Shown here: positions 20,301 to 28,345 of the stretch, in pieces
Layout of the letters: every line of letters begins with the position of its first letter
How positions within the stretch are numbered: the first letter of the stretch is position 1
Assembly: GCA_030039035.1 (NCBI GenBank)
Contig: JASHQQ010000140.1
Coordinates: forward strand, 1 to 64,000
DNA from: Acidobacteriaceae bacterium
Lineage (GTDB): Bacteria; Acidobacteriota; Terriglobia; Terriglobales; Acidobacteriaceae
DNA length: 64,000 nucleotides
Reading direction: 5' to 3'
Position numbers and translations under genes: made by a program
Notes under the pieces: model-generated
What the model was told of the DNA's origin: nothing
The model's database searches: none
What the model saw: only the letters and a program-made list of their open reading frames with translations

Positions 20301-20431
20301 TGGGCGTGCCGAACGGAGCGCTCTCGGCCCCGTTGTTCTTCGGAAAATCGCAGACACTTGCCGGGAATTTCTTCTCGTCGCCGAGCGCGGGAAACCGGAA
20401 CGTAAACCTGCAGGTGCAGTTCAGTTTTTAG
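17384..20431 (+). CDS. TonB-dependent receptor, Oar-like, with N-terminal carboxypeptidase-regulatory-like domain
   Basis: GTG 17384 preceded by AGAGGGG; signal peptide; IRGQVSDPTGAVIPNASIVVMTTRGEVAGKATSDGVGAYSVHGLAAGTYSVTATASGF domain; plug/barrel features; terminal NLQVQFSF. Confidence 0.85.
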   Translation: MYLKTPCILHFFVSLALGAAAVLGASAQDPAPQADAQPAASRGSGTIRGQVSDPTGAVIPNASIVVMTTRGEVAGKATSDGVGAYSVHGLAAGTYSVTATASGFADFEVPGVALAAGQTRTVNPAMKIQVEQQQVEVETENNTVNTSPENNANAVVIKGNDLNALSDDPDELQNELEALAGPSAGPNGGQIYIDGFTGGQLPPKSSIREIRVNQNPFSAEFDRLGYGRIEIFTKPGTDKLHGGFEFSGNDSAFNTQNPLLVGVAEPPYYSWRLHGSAGGPITRSSSYFVSAFSRYQQNENIVTGIDPASITPTDLTGSSIDEAFGNTSSRLDISPRIDIQLGESNTATIRETYNRSVDNNSIGQNGLVLPQQATNSDDQENALQVSDSLVISPHLVDDIRFQYRRVRDTTTAVSSLPAFTLQQQFTDGGSTQQTSIDHENDLELQNYFSGAFGPHALSFGARLRAYPDVNFTTSGSNGAYIFSQPKYFAGCYQTPAGGTPPATCSPQQYTYTKINNATAQAVLFDGALFYQDDWKVSPRFTFSYGARWETQNRISDKDDWAPRLSLAYALGRNAGKQQPRTVLRAGYGWFYQRFTVPNGFGASTPYLINAIHENGKNEEQFIQTSGIVFNRYATTPLSASTTGSNTGRNAPTFYTIAPDFHAANDMEAAIGIDRQITRAITGNVTYIYSQGIHQFFTDNLSAAAEIPADEAKTGFYPATAPSAPSTNNLQYTSGGFYREHQIMVTMRTTYRRYSFFTNYTYSDAMGDTGGVGTVPSVSSYPGLDYGPTSFDVRNRLMVFGNFMLPWAISVSPMVVANSGTPFNITTGTDLTGNNQFNARPTYAANCSEPNAVQTRWGCFDAAPYGVNAVPGTPIEPYAANEKIVPVGLGTGPVNVSVNMRLSKVIGIGPKVESGGGGGFGGPGGGRWGGPPGLAGGGLSGSRGGPGRLDQSVARKYSLTFSAFGSNILNHENLGVPNGALSAPLFFGKSQTLAGNFFSSPSAGNRNVNLQVQFSF

Positions 20432-20456
20432 GGGGCTGCGCAAACTCATGAATCCC

Positions 20457-20520
20457 CGCGGGCTTAAGCCCGCGAGAAAGATGGACTGAGGAGCCTTTTC
20501 CCGCGCGGCTGAAGCCGTGC
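20457..20520. repeat. Pair of adjacent REP-like palindromes between convergent genes
   Basis: CGCGGGCTTAAGCCCGCG (20457-20474, perfect 18-bp palindrome) followed by GCGCGGCT-GA-AGCCGTGC (20503-20520); both share a GGCT(T/G)AAGCC core. Confidence 0.6.
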
Positions 20521-20560
20521 CCTTTCAAAACTGCCCGTAAGCCGATTCATCAGAGTATCG

Positions 20561-21715
20561 TCAGAAATCCAGCCAGTTCTTTCTGCGGCTGCTCTCGATG
20601 CCGCGATCGATGAACCGCATGCCGCGCACGGCAGCTTCGATGCCGGGCAGCGTGGGCGGCAGCGGGCTCGGCTTGCTGTTGCGACTCGCGTCGAGAGCGT
20701 CGGCGAACTCGCGGTAGAGCACGGCAAAGGCTTCGATGTAGCCTTCGGGATGACCGCCGGGCAAGCGCGTCACGGCGCGCGCATCCGCGCCGAGATAGCC
20801 TGCTGCCGCGTGGCGAATTTCCTCGGGACGGTCGGCCCACTTCACGCGCAAGCGATTGGGATCCTCCTGCTTCCAGTCGATCGATCCATGCTCTCCGTAG
20901 ACCCGCAGGCGCAACCCGTTGCCCTCGCCCGTAGCGATCTGCGAAGCCATCAGCATGCCTTCGGCGCCGTTATCCAGTCGCAGCATGGCGCTGCAATCGT
21001 CGTCGAGCCTGCGGCCCGGCACCACGGTGCGCAGTACGGCATTCAGGCTCGTTACGCGCAAGCCGGTGACGTACTCGAGAAGATGGAACGCGTGAACTCC
21101 GATGTCGCCGATGCACCCGCCGGGACCGTTGAATTTGGGATCGGAGCGCCAGGCGGCCTGCTTCTGACCGGTGGTTTCAATGGGCTGGCTGAGCCATCCC
21201 TGCAAATATTCCACCGCGATTTTGCGGATCGTTCCCAGTTGGTCCGACCGGCAGAGATGCCTCGCTTCGCGAACCAGCGCATAACCGGCGTAGGTGTGCG
21301 TGAGGCCGTAGGCCAGGCCGCACTTGGCAACGATCTTCTCGAGTTCCTCGGCTTCGGAGTAGTTCATCGTGGCCCGCTTGTCGCTCATCACCGGAAATCC
21401 GGCTTCGAGCGCGGCTTTCGCCACGGGGAGATGCATATTGTTCGGCGTGGCAATGACCACGAAATCGATCGCATCCTTGCGAATGCGCTCGGCGGCGATC
21501 ATTTCGTTGTAATTGGCGTAGGCGCGCGCGGGATCGATGCGAAAGGCCTGGCCGGCCAGGCGGGATTTCTCCGACGACTGTGAAAATGCTCCGGCAACGA
21601 GTTCCATGCGTCCGTCCAGCTCCGCCGCCATCTTGTGGACCGGCCCGATGAAGGCTCCCGGACCACCGCCTACCATGCCCATGCGCCACTTGCGGTTCTC
21701 CGCCATCGATTCCAC
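20561..21715 (-). CDS. Gfo/Idh/MocA family oxidoreductase
   Basis: WRMGMVGGGPGAFIGPVHKMAAELDG, FVVIATPNNMHLPVAKAALEAGFPVMSDKRAT, CIGDIGVHAFHLLEYVTG. Confidence 0.9.
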   Translation of the reverse strand: MESMAENRKWRMGMVGGGPGAFIGPVHKMAAELDGRMELVAGAFSQSSEKSRLAGQAFRIDPARAYANYNEMIAAERIRKDAIDFVVIATPNNMHLPVAKAALEAGFPVMSDKRATMNYSEAEELEKIVAKCGLAYGLTHTYAGYALVREARHLCRSDQLGTIRKIAVEYLQGWLSQPIETTGQKQAAWRSDPKFNGPGGCIGDIGVHAFHLLEYVTGLRVTSLNAVLRTVVPGRRLDDDCSAMLRLDNGAEGMLMASQIATGEGNGLRLRVYGEHGSIDWKQEDPNRLRVKWADRPEEIRHAAAGYLGADARAVTRLPGGHPEGYIEAFAVLYREFADALDASRNSKPSPLPPTLPGIEAAVRGMRFIDRGIESSRRKNWLDF

Positions 21716-21976
21716 GCCTCCGCTTTTTTGCGCGAACTTCTGTCGCCTGATTCAGGAACAACCCAGTCTATCGAATGCCATTCGGGTGGAGAAGCGGAGC
21801 GCAAGCGAGCTGTGGCAGTTCAGGAAACTCTGCAGCCGAAGAAGAATCGCCGAGTCGACGCGACCTGCAGGGAGCGGCAACCTTGAGCGACGTTCCCAAA
21901 GTAGACACTGTTTCTCAAACTGCAGGGTAACCCGCCCGTTCCACAAAAGCGTGGAAAGGACGGGGTGCGGAAACTG

Positions 21977-24136
21977 TCACGATTGGAACCGCGGCGGCTC
22001 GTCGCCGGGAATCGCGTTCAGCGGCGCCATGGGCATTGAGCGCAGCCGCACGCCGGTGGCCGCGAAAACGGCATTGCTGATCGCCGGCGCCAGCGCCACG
22101 AGGCCGGTCTCTCCGGCGCCCGACGAAGGCAGGTCCTTGCGATCGATGAGAATCACTTCGATCTCGGGGACATCGCTGAACCGCGGCACGCGGTACCCGG
22201 CGAGATGCGGATTCAGGATGCGGCCGTCCTTGAATTGAATGGCCTCGAACATCGCCCCGCCGATCGCCTGCACGCAAGCGCCCATCACCTGGTTGCGCAA
22301 ACCGTCGGGATTCACAATCGCGCCGCATTCCCACGCTTCCACCACGCGCACCAGCTTGATCTTCCTTTCGGGTGTGACCTCCACTTCGACGCACGCGGCG
22401 ACGTAATCGCCCTTGTCGAAGCCGCCGGCGACACCGAAGCCGTGTCCTTCCTCGGGACGCGACCGTCCCCAGCGGAACTTGTCCGCCGCGGCCTGAAATA
22501 CGGCGCGGAGTCTCGGATCGGTGAGGTTCTTCAAGCGGAACTGGAGCGAATCCAGGCCCAGGGCAAAGGCGATTTCGCCCATGTGCACTTCGCGGGCAAA
22601 GTGGTTGGCCGTGGCCGCGAGGCTGCGATACGATCCCTGTCGCAACGGCGAGTCCGCCGGATGGAACTGGACGAGCTGATTGGGCACGTTATAGAGCGTT
22701 TGAATGGCCGCGGGCCCGGAGTTGAAGTTGTGGAACTCCCAGCTCACCAGAGTACCGTCGCGTCGCGTGCCGCTGCGCACTTCGATGAATCCCGCCGGAC
22801 GGAAATAGGCCCAGGTAAACTCTTCTTCGCGAGTCCAGATCACCTTGACCGGCTTTCCGGATGCCTTGGCCAGCCGCGCGGCCTCCACAGCGGCTTCGCC
22901 AGTGTGCTTGCCTCCGTAGCCGCTGCCCATGTCGGGCTGGATGACACGCACCTTTTTCGCGGGAAGATGAAACGCCTCGCACAACTCGTCGCGCACCGCG
23001 AACGGGCGCTGCGTGCCGGTCCACACGGTAAGCTTGTCGCCGTTCCAATCCGCCACCGCCGCGCGCGGCTCGAGTGGCGTGTGGGCGATGTACTGCACGG
23101 TGTAATGCTGGTCGAGCTTCACCTCGGCCGCGGCGTAAGCCTGCGGAACCGAGCCGCTCGCGAACTCCGGCCGCGAATCTTCGCTGGAGCTGCCTTTTTT
23201 CAGGGCGGCGAATAACTCACTGTTGGAAATCTGCGGCGGCACGGTCCAGTTCGCGTGGATTGCCGCAAGCGCCTGTTCGGCGGAATGCATGTCTTCGGCC
23301 GTAACTCCGATGAAGTCGCCATCGTGCACGACTTTCGCCGTTGGAACCCTCTCCGCGCCTGATGTGTCCACCGAAACCAGCGAAGCATGGTAGCCCTGCG
23401 GGCGAAGCACCTTGCCGAAGAGCATCCCGGGGCGGACGATGTCGGAAGGAAACCGATGCTTGCCCGTCACGAAGTCGCGGCCGTTGACTTTGCGAAGCGG
23501 AGTGCCCGCGATCTTCCAATCGGTGGCCGGCGTGAGCGGCGGGTCGCTGGGAACGTTCTCCACTAGCTCTTCTCCACGAGTGAGCTCGCCATAGGTCAGG
23601 CTCTCTCTGGTGTGCGGATTGGTCACTTTGCCATCCGCGGCGGTCAACGTGGAGGCATCGGCATTCCATCGCGCGGCAGCGGTCTTGACGAGCACGTCGC
23701 GCGCGGCCGAGGCCATATTGCGCAGTTGCGGTCCCATCGTCGGAGTGGTGCGGCTGCCAAAGGTGCCCATGTCCCACGGCGTCAGGTCGGTATCGCCCAT
23801 TACCATCGCGATGGAGTCGAACGGAGTGCGCAGTTCTTCGGCGACAAGCTGCGCCAGCGAAGTGCGGATGTTCTGTCCCACCTCCACCTTGCCGGTAAAT
23901 ACCTTCACTTCGCCATCGGCGCCGATGTGAATCCATGCATTGAGTTCGGTGGGCAGTTCATGCCCTTGCCATTGCCGCCCGGACTCCTGCGCGAACTCGC
24001 GAACCGGCGCCACGCACACGAGCAATCCGCCGCCGAGAGTCTTCAGGAACTCGCGGCGGTCGAGATGAAATCCCCGGGCCGGCGGATCGATCTCCTGCTG
24101 CCGGGCTTCGCTCATCAGCTCATCGAGGGCGCTCAC
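21977..24136 (-). CDS. Tat-exported molybdopterin-binding large subunit, xanthine dehydrogenase/aldehyde oxidase family (IorB-like)
   Basis: GTG 24136 overlapping the upstream 2Fe-2S gene stop; Tat motif LDRREFLKTLGGGLLV; KVFTGKVEVGQNIRTSLAQLVAEEL; QPDMGSGYGGKHTGEAAVEAARLA; AGETGLVALAPAISNAVFAATG. Confidence 0.88.
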   Translation of the reverse strand: MSALDELMSEARQQEIDPPARGFHLDRREFLKTLGGGLLVCVAPVREFAQESGRQWQGHELPTELNAWIHIGADGEVKVFTGKVEVGQNIRTSLAQLVAEELRTPFDSIAMVMGDTDLTPWDMGTFGSRTTPTMGPQLRNMASAARDVLVKTAAARWNADASTLTAADGKVTNPHTRESLTYGELTRGEELVENVPSDPPLTPATDWKIAGTPLRKVNGRDFVTGKHRFPSDIVRPGMLFGKVLRPQGYHASLVSVDTSGAERVPTAKVVHDGDFIGVTAEDMHSAEQALAAIHANWTVPPQISNSELFAALKKGSSSEDSRPEFASGSVPQAYAAAEVKLDQHYTVQYIAHTPLEPRAAVADWNGDKLTVWTGTQRPFAVRDELCEAFHLPAKKVRVIQPDMGSGYGGKHTGEAAVEAARLAKASGKPVKVIWTREEEFTWAYFRPAGFIEVRSGTRRDGTLVSWEFHNFNSGPAAIQTLYNVPNQLVQFHPADSPLRQGSYRSLAATANHFAREVHMGEIAFALGLDSLQFRLKNLTDPRLRAVFQAAADKFRWGRSRPEEGHGFGVAGGFDKGDYVAACVEVEVTPERKIKLVRVVEAWECGAIVNPDGLRNQVMGACVQAIGGAMFEAIQFKDGRILNPHLAGYRVPRFSDVPEIEVILIDRKDLPSSGAGETGLVALAPAISNAVFAATGVRLRSMPMAPLNAIPGDEPPRFQS

Positions 24137-24612
24137 TGGCTCGCCCCCTTTCCGGCCGGCGCGGAGGCCCGTCTGATGGCCGCCATGATGCGCGGATAGG
24201 TGCCGCAACGGCAGACGTTGCCGTTCATGTGCTCGACAATCTGCTCGTCGGTTGGATGAGGAACCTCGCGGAGCAGTGCGGTCGCCGACAGGATCATGCC
24301 CGGCGTGCAGTAGCCGCACTGGTATGCACCTTCCTCGAGAAAGGCTTCCTGCACCGGGGTGAGCACTTCGTGGCGCTCCAGGCCTTCGATCGTCGTGATC
24401 TGCACGCCAACCGCGCTGGAGAGAGGCGTGAGACAGGAATGAGTCGCCTTTCCGTTCAGCAGAACGGTGCAGGCGCCGCATTGGCCTTCGCCGCAGCCGT
24501 ACTTGGCCCCGGTCAGGTTGAGGCGGTTGCGCAGCGCGAAGAGCAGGCTCTCCTCCGCGAAGCCGCGGACGTGAAGCTCTTCGCCGTTCACCTGGAGCAG
24601 GAAATCGGCCAT
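24133..24612 (-). CDS. [2Fe-2S]-binding small subunit of molybdenum hydroxylase (IorA/CoxS-like)
   Basis: GAKYGCGEGQCGACTVLLNGKATHSCLTPLS and EEGAYQCGYCTPGMILSATALL...NVCRCGTYPRIMAAIRRA (two [2Fe-2S] motifs). Confidence 0.95.
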   Translation of the reverse strand: MADFLLQVNGEELHVRGFAEESLLFALRNRLNLTGAKYGCGEGQCGACTVLLNGKATHSCLTPLSSAVGVQITTIEGLERHEVLTPVQEAFLEEGAYQCGYCTPGMILSATALLREVPHPTDEQIVEHMNGNVCRCGTYPRIMAAIRRASAPAGKGASQ

Positions 24613-24741
24613 CGCTACACCTCCCGGCCGCGCAGACCGAACAGATTCAGGATACGCCTTCGCTTCCTTGACGGAGCGAGGTTGAATCTCGAGCAGATGA
24701 AACGATCGGTCCGAGGCGGCGCGATACGATTTTGGGCGGCT

Positions 24742-26049
24742 CTACGGCACGGATGCGACGGCTTTCCGTTTCGCATCTGCGTCCGGCGAGTCGCCGGCCA
24801 GCGTTGCCAGCCGCGCGGGATAGAGCGGCGGGCGCGCGCTCGCGACCGTCCAGCCGAAGAGAAACTCCGTTGCTGCCCCGCAGATGCGTCCCTGGCAGGG
24901 GCCCATCCCGCAGCGGGTGTGCAGCCTTGCCGCGCGGCCTGATGCGCACTCCGCGAGCTCACCGTGGGTTACATCCTCGCAACGGCAGACGATGGTATCG
25001 GAAGCGGCGAGAGCGCGCAGCTCGGCGCGCAGCGCGAAGGTGTTGTCGAGATGCCGCGCAAATTGCCGCAGCTTCTGGCGCAAGGGCAGGAACTCGGCAG
25101 CTTTGCCCACGTGGCCTGCCACGGCAAATCCCGCGATCTGGCCCTCCACAAGAGCCTTGTCGAGCCCGCCGATTCCTGTCGGCTCGCCGACACAATAGAC
25201 GCCTTTGATCGACGTCTCCTGGATGGCGTTGACGGCGACATAACCGTCTTCGATTCTGCAGCCAAGCAACTGCGCCAGCTCAAGATTGGGCACGAGATGG
25301 TAGCCGCAGGCAAGATCATCGCAGGGAATCTCCCGCTGGTCTTTACCGTCGCTCACAACGACAGCCTCAAGTCGAGTCTCGCCGAGCGCGCACTTGACCC
25401 ACCAGCCCGGCTTGTAGGGAACGCCGCGCGTTTGCCAGCGATATTGCGCGCCTTCGACGAGCTTTCCCGGAAGCGCCGCGAGCGATGCGGCCAACACCAC
25501 GAGCCGGCTCCACGGCGCCTGCTCAAAGATACCCTCGATCTTCCCGCCTTCGCGATTCAGAGCGGCGGCAACGGCAAGCAACAGCGGCCCGCTGCCCGCG
25601 ACAACAATTCGCTTCCCCGCAATGGGCAGGCCGCTCTTCACCATCGCCTGCAGGCCGCCCGCGCCCATCACGCCGGGCAATGTCCATCCCGGAAACGGCA
25701 GGAAGCGCTCGCGCGCGCCGGTGGCGATGACGAGGCGATCCCAAGGCACATCGTGCGGGCGGCCGGGGCGCTCCACACGAACAACGCCGGAACCTGGCGA
25801 GTCGATCACGGAGGATTCGGGTTCCCAGGCGGCGCCGCTCGCTTCGAATCTCCTGACCCACTTTGCGAATTCACGACCGTGAGGGGAGTTCGGAGCCGTC
25901 TCCGTCTTGTATCCGCGCCAGATTTGGCCGCCGGCCGCGTGATTCTCGTCGAGCAGACGAACCTGGCAGCCGTTCTCGGCCGCGACCGCTGCAGCGGCCA
26001 TTCCGCCCGGGCCGGCGCCGACGACGACCACGCGCACCGGAGCGGTCAT
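24742..26049 (-). CDS. FAD/NAD(P)-dependent oxidoreductase with BFD-like [2Fe-2S] domain; candidate D-hydroxyproline dehydrogenase alpha subunit (HcnB-like)
   Basis: MTAPVRVVVVGAGPGGMAAAAVAAENGCQVRLLDENHAAGGQIW; IVCRCEDVTHGELAECASGRAARLHTRCGMGPCQGRICG; start overlaps upstream 2Fe-2S gene; cluster context. Confidence 0.85.
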   Translation of the reverse strand: MTAPVRVVVVGAGPGGMAAAAVAAENGCQVRLLDENHAAGGQIWRGYKTETAPNSPHGREFAKWVRRFEASGAAWEPESSVIDSPGSGVVRVERPGRPHDVPWDRLVIATGARERFLPFPGWTLPGVMGAGGLQAMVKSGLPIAGKRIVVAGSGPLLLAVAAALNREGGKIEGIFEQAPWSRLVVLAASLAALPGKLVEGAQYRWQTRGVPYKPGWWVKCALGETRLEAVVVSDGKDQREIPCDDLACGYHLVPNLELAQLLGCRIEDGYVAVNAIQETSIKGVYCVGEPTGIGGLDKALVEGQIAGFAVAGHVGKAAEFLPLRQKLRQFARHLDNTFALRAELRALAASDTIVCRCEDVTHGELAECASGRAARLHTRCGMGPCQGRICGAATEFLFGWTVASARPPLYPARLATLAGDSPDADAKRKAVASVP

Positions 26050-26315
26050 TCGGTCGCGACCTTCATGCCGTCGCGGCACAGCATCTGGCACGTCCGTCGC
26101 AACGGCTCGCCATCTATCGTGGCGGCGCACTCGAAACAGATGCCCATGCCGCAAAGCGGCGCGCGCGGTTCCCCGCGGACCGATTTCCGGCACGGGATTT
26201 GCGCGCACAGCAACGCGGCGGCGACGGTCATCCCGGCCTGCGCCTGGACGGGACGGCCGTTCACAACGATGGTGACGGGTGCCTCGCCCGGATGCGCGTG
26301 TTCCATCGCGGCCAT
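26046..26315 (-). CDS. Small [2Fe-2S] ferredoxin-like subunit; candidate D-hydroxyproline dehydrogenase gamma subunit (HcnA-like)
   Basis: VNGRPVQAQAGMTVAAALLCAQIPCRKS...APLCGMGICFECAATIDGEPLRRTCQMLCRDGMKV. Confidence 0.85.
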   Translation of the reverse strand: MAAMEHAHPGEAPVTIVVNGRPVQAQAGMTVAAALLCAQIPCRKSVRGEPRAPLCGMGICFECAATIDGEPLRRTCQMLCRDGMKVATE

Positions 26316-26318
26316 CGG

Positions 26319-28265
26319 CTATGCGCTCCGTTCCGTCTGGAAGTAGATCGTGTAACGCTCGTCCATGACCTGGTAAAGCGGCTTCATCTCTATAGCCGGG
26401 TTCTTGCCGGCGGTTTGAAAGCGCAACGAATCGCTGCTGGTCTTCTCGGCCCACGACCCGCTGCTTCCAGCCTGCACGCGAGGGACGGATGCATCGGTAA
26501 ATTGTCCCGTGTACGACGGCCCTTCCTTGCCGTAGATCATCTCCTCGGTCAGGCCATCGCGGCCCATTCGGCCGGCCAAAACCAGTGGTCCGTACATCAT
26601 CGCCTCAACCGAAGAATTGCCGGGCAGCGGCGCGGCATGGAAGCGCATCGGCAACTCCACCTCGACGCGATCCCCTGTCTGCCACATGCGATCGATCGAG
26701 ACATATCCGCTGCTCAACGACTCACTCTCCGGCCTGCCGTTCACTTTCACCTCCATACCCTGGCACCAGTAGGGCCGGCGCAGGCGCAGCGCAAGTCTGG
26801 TTGGCTTTTCGGCATGGATCGCGAACGAAGTCGAAGCCGCCTCGGGAAAATCGGTGCGCTGCGTAATGCGAATTCCCTTCTCGGGCCAGTCCACTTCGCT
26901 GGCCGCGAAGTGATTCACATAGATCGCGCCGTCATCGTGGAAATACAGCGTGTCGCGCAGCTTGGCGTATTCTTCCACGCCCGTGCCATAGCAGCACCAG
27001 AACGAATCGTACGGCGTGCCGAAAGTCTTCCAGTATCCGGGCTGCATGGAAACGTAGTACATCAGCATTCCATGCGGATCCTGCGTGCCCACGCGCACGT
27101 TCCACAGCAGGCGCTCGTAGTAGTCCATGAACTTCGCGTCGCCGGTCCAGCCGAAAAGGTGGCGCGAGAGCTTCATCATGTTGTAGCTGCAGCAGCACTC
27201 CTCGGCCGAGGGCACGAGCTGGCTGGAGAGATCGTCTGCCGTATGCCAGCCCTCGGCGTCGTCCTTGCTCAGGGGGACGGTCGCGCCCGTGCCGCCGGTG
27301 CAGTAGGCGTGATGCTCGGCAACCTCGTGCCAGAAATTCTCCGCGATGGTGCGGTAACGGGCATCGCTCGAAACCTCGTAGCCGCGCGCCGCGCCAATCA
27401 CCTTGGGAATGTTGGTGTTCGAGTGATGGCCGGCGAGCTCGTCTTCGCCGGCAGCGAGGGGATCGAAGAACTTCTTGTGCTCGAAGCGAAACCCGAGGTC
27501 GCGATAGCGGGTTTCGCCGGTGACGGCATAAAGATTAAAGCAGGCTTCGTTCATGCCGCCGTGTTCCACCAACTGGATGCGCGCCCACTGCCCGGCGCCA
27601 AGCGGATCGACCCAGTTGGCCGCCCAATCGGCCATGCGGCCGGCCACCACCAGCGCCAGCGTGTTGCCGCAATGCACGTACATGTCGAGCATGCCGGCCA
27701 TGATCTTGTGGTAGGTATAGAATGGCGCCCACACTTGCTGATAATTCCTGAGCCGGTCGTAGAAGGTGGCCGGATACGCGGAAAGATAACCGTCTTTCTG
27801 CTGGCATCTGGCCAGCTCGGCGACCAGTTCATCGGCCTTCTGGCGCAGCGCTTCGTCGCCGGTGCTCGCGTACATGAGCGCGCACGCCGAAAGATAATGG
27901 CCGCCGGCAAAGTGGCCCCGCAACTCGCCGTCCGGAGCTTCCCATCCACCCAGTGGCTGCGCATTCGATGGCAGCCCGGCCGTCAGGCGAAACGAGTGCA
28001 GGAGACGGTCGTTGGGGAGCATGTAGAGATACATGCGATCGCGCTCCTGCATCTCGCGGAGCGGCCCGTAAAGGAGCTTCACGCGGTTCATGGGAAACGG
28101 CTTCACCTTCCACTCGACCTTTTCGTAACCGGCGTGGTTCGCGGCCTTTGCTTCGTCGACCACGGGATCCTGCGCCAGCGCACGCAATCCGCGCATGCCT
28201 GGCAGGCCCGCCCCGGCCAGCGCCGTCGCCGATTGCACGAATCTCCGCCGCGTCAACCCATCCAT
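26319..28265 (-). CDS. DUF1680 glycoside hydrolase (GH127/GH146-like, beta-L-arabinofuranosidase), Tat-type signal
   Basis: MDGLTRRRFVQSATALAGAGL Tat-like leader; conserved Glu in DDAEGWHTADDLS, EECCCSYNMMKLSRHLF (canonical ESCNTYNMLKLTRHLF), DSFWCCYGTGVEEYAKL; GGAGGG SD before ATG 28265. Confidence 0.85.
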   Translation of the reverse strand: MDGLTRRRFVQSATALAGAGLPGMRGLRALAQDPVVDEAKAANHAGYEKVEWKVKPFPMNRVKLLYGPLREMQERDRMYLYMLPNDRLLHSFRLTAGLPSNAQPLGGWEAPDGELRGHFAGGHYLSACALMYASTGDEALRQKADELVAELARCQQKDGYLSAYPATFYDRLRNYQQVWAPFYTYHKIMAGMLDMYVHCGNTLALVVAGRMADWAANWVDPLGAGQWARIQLVEHGGMNEACFNLYAVTGETRYRDLGFRFEHKKFFDPLAAGEDELAGHHSNTNIPKVIGAARGYEVSSDARYRTIAENFWHEVAEHHAYCTGGTGATVPLSKDDAEGWHTADDLSSQLVPSAEECCCSYNMMKLSRHLFGWTGDAKFMDYYERLLWNVRVGTQDPHGMLMYYVSMQPGYWKTFGTPYDSFWCCYGTGVEEYAKLRDTLYFHDDGAIYVNHFAASEVDWPEKGIRITQRTDFPEAASTSFAIHAEKPTRLALRLRRPYWCQGMEVKVNGRPESESLSSGYVSIDRMWQTGDRVEVELPMRFHAAPLPGNSSVEAMMYGPLVLAGRMGRDGLTEEMIYGKEGPSYTGQFTDASVPRVQAGSSGSWAEKTSSDSLRFQTAGKNPAIEMKPLYQVMDERYTIYFQTERSA

Positions 28266-28345
28266 GGAAATAACCCTCCGCTGTAACTTTACGCCTGCCG
28301 CGAGAACTGGCGAATGCGGTTCCATTGCCGGCTTGATCCGCCGCT

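Noticed and set aside
17231-20449. 1072-aa minus-strand ORF antisense to the whole TonB receptor
   Set aside because: Mirror-frame artifact of high GC3 codon usage; composition is Arg/His/Gly-rich with no domain, and the sense strand has a clear receptor with signal peptide and RBS.
25863-28286. 807-aa plus-strand ORF opposite the DUF1680 hydrolase
   Set aside because: Antisense of a clear glycoside hydrolase with conserved motifs; no recognisable domain.
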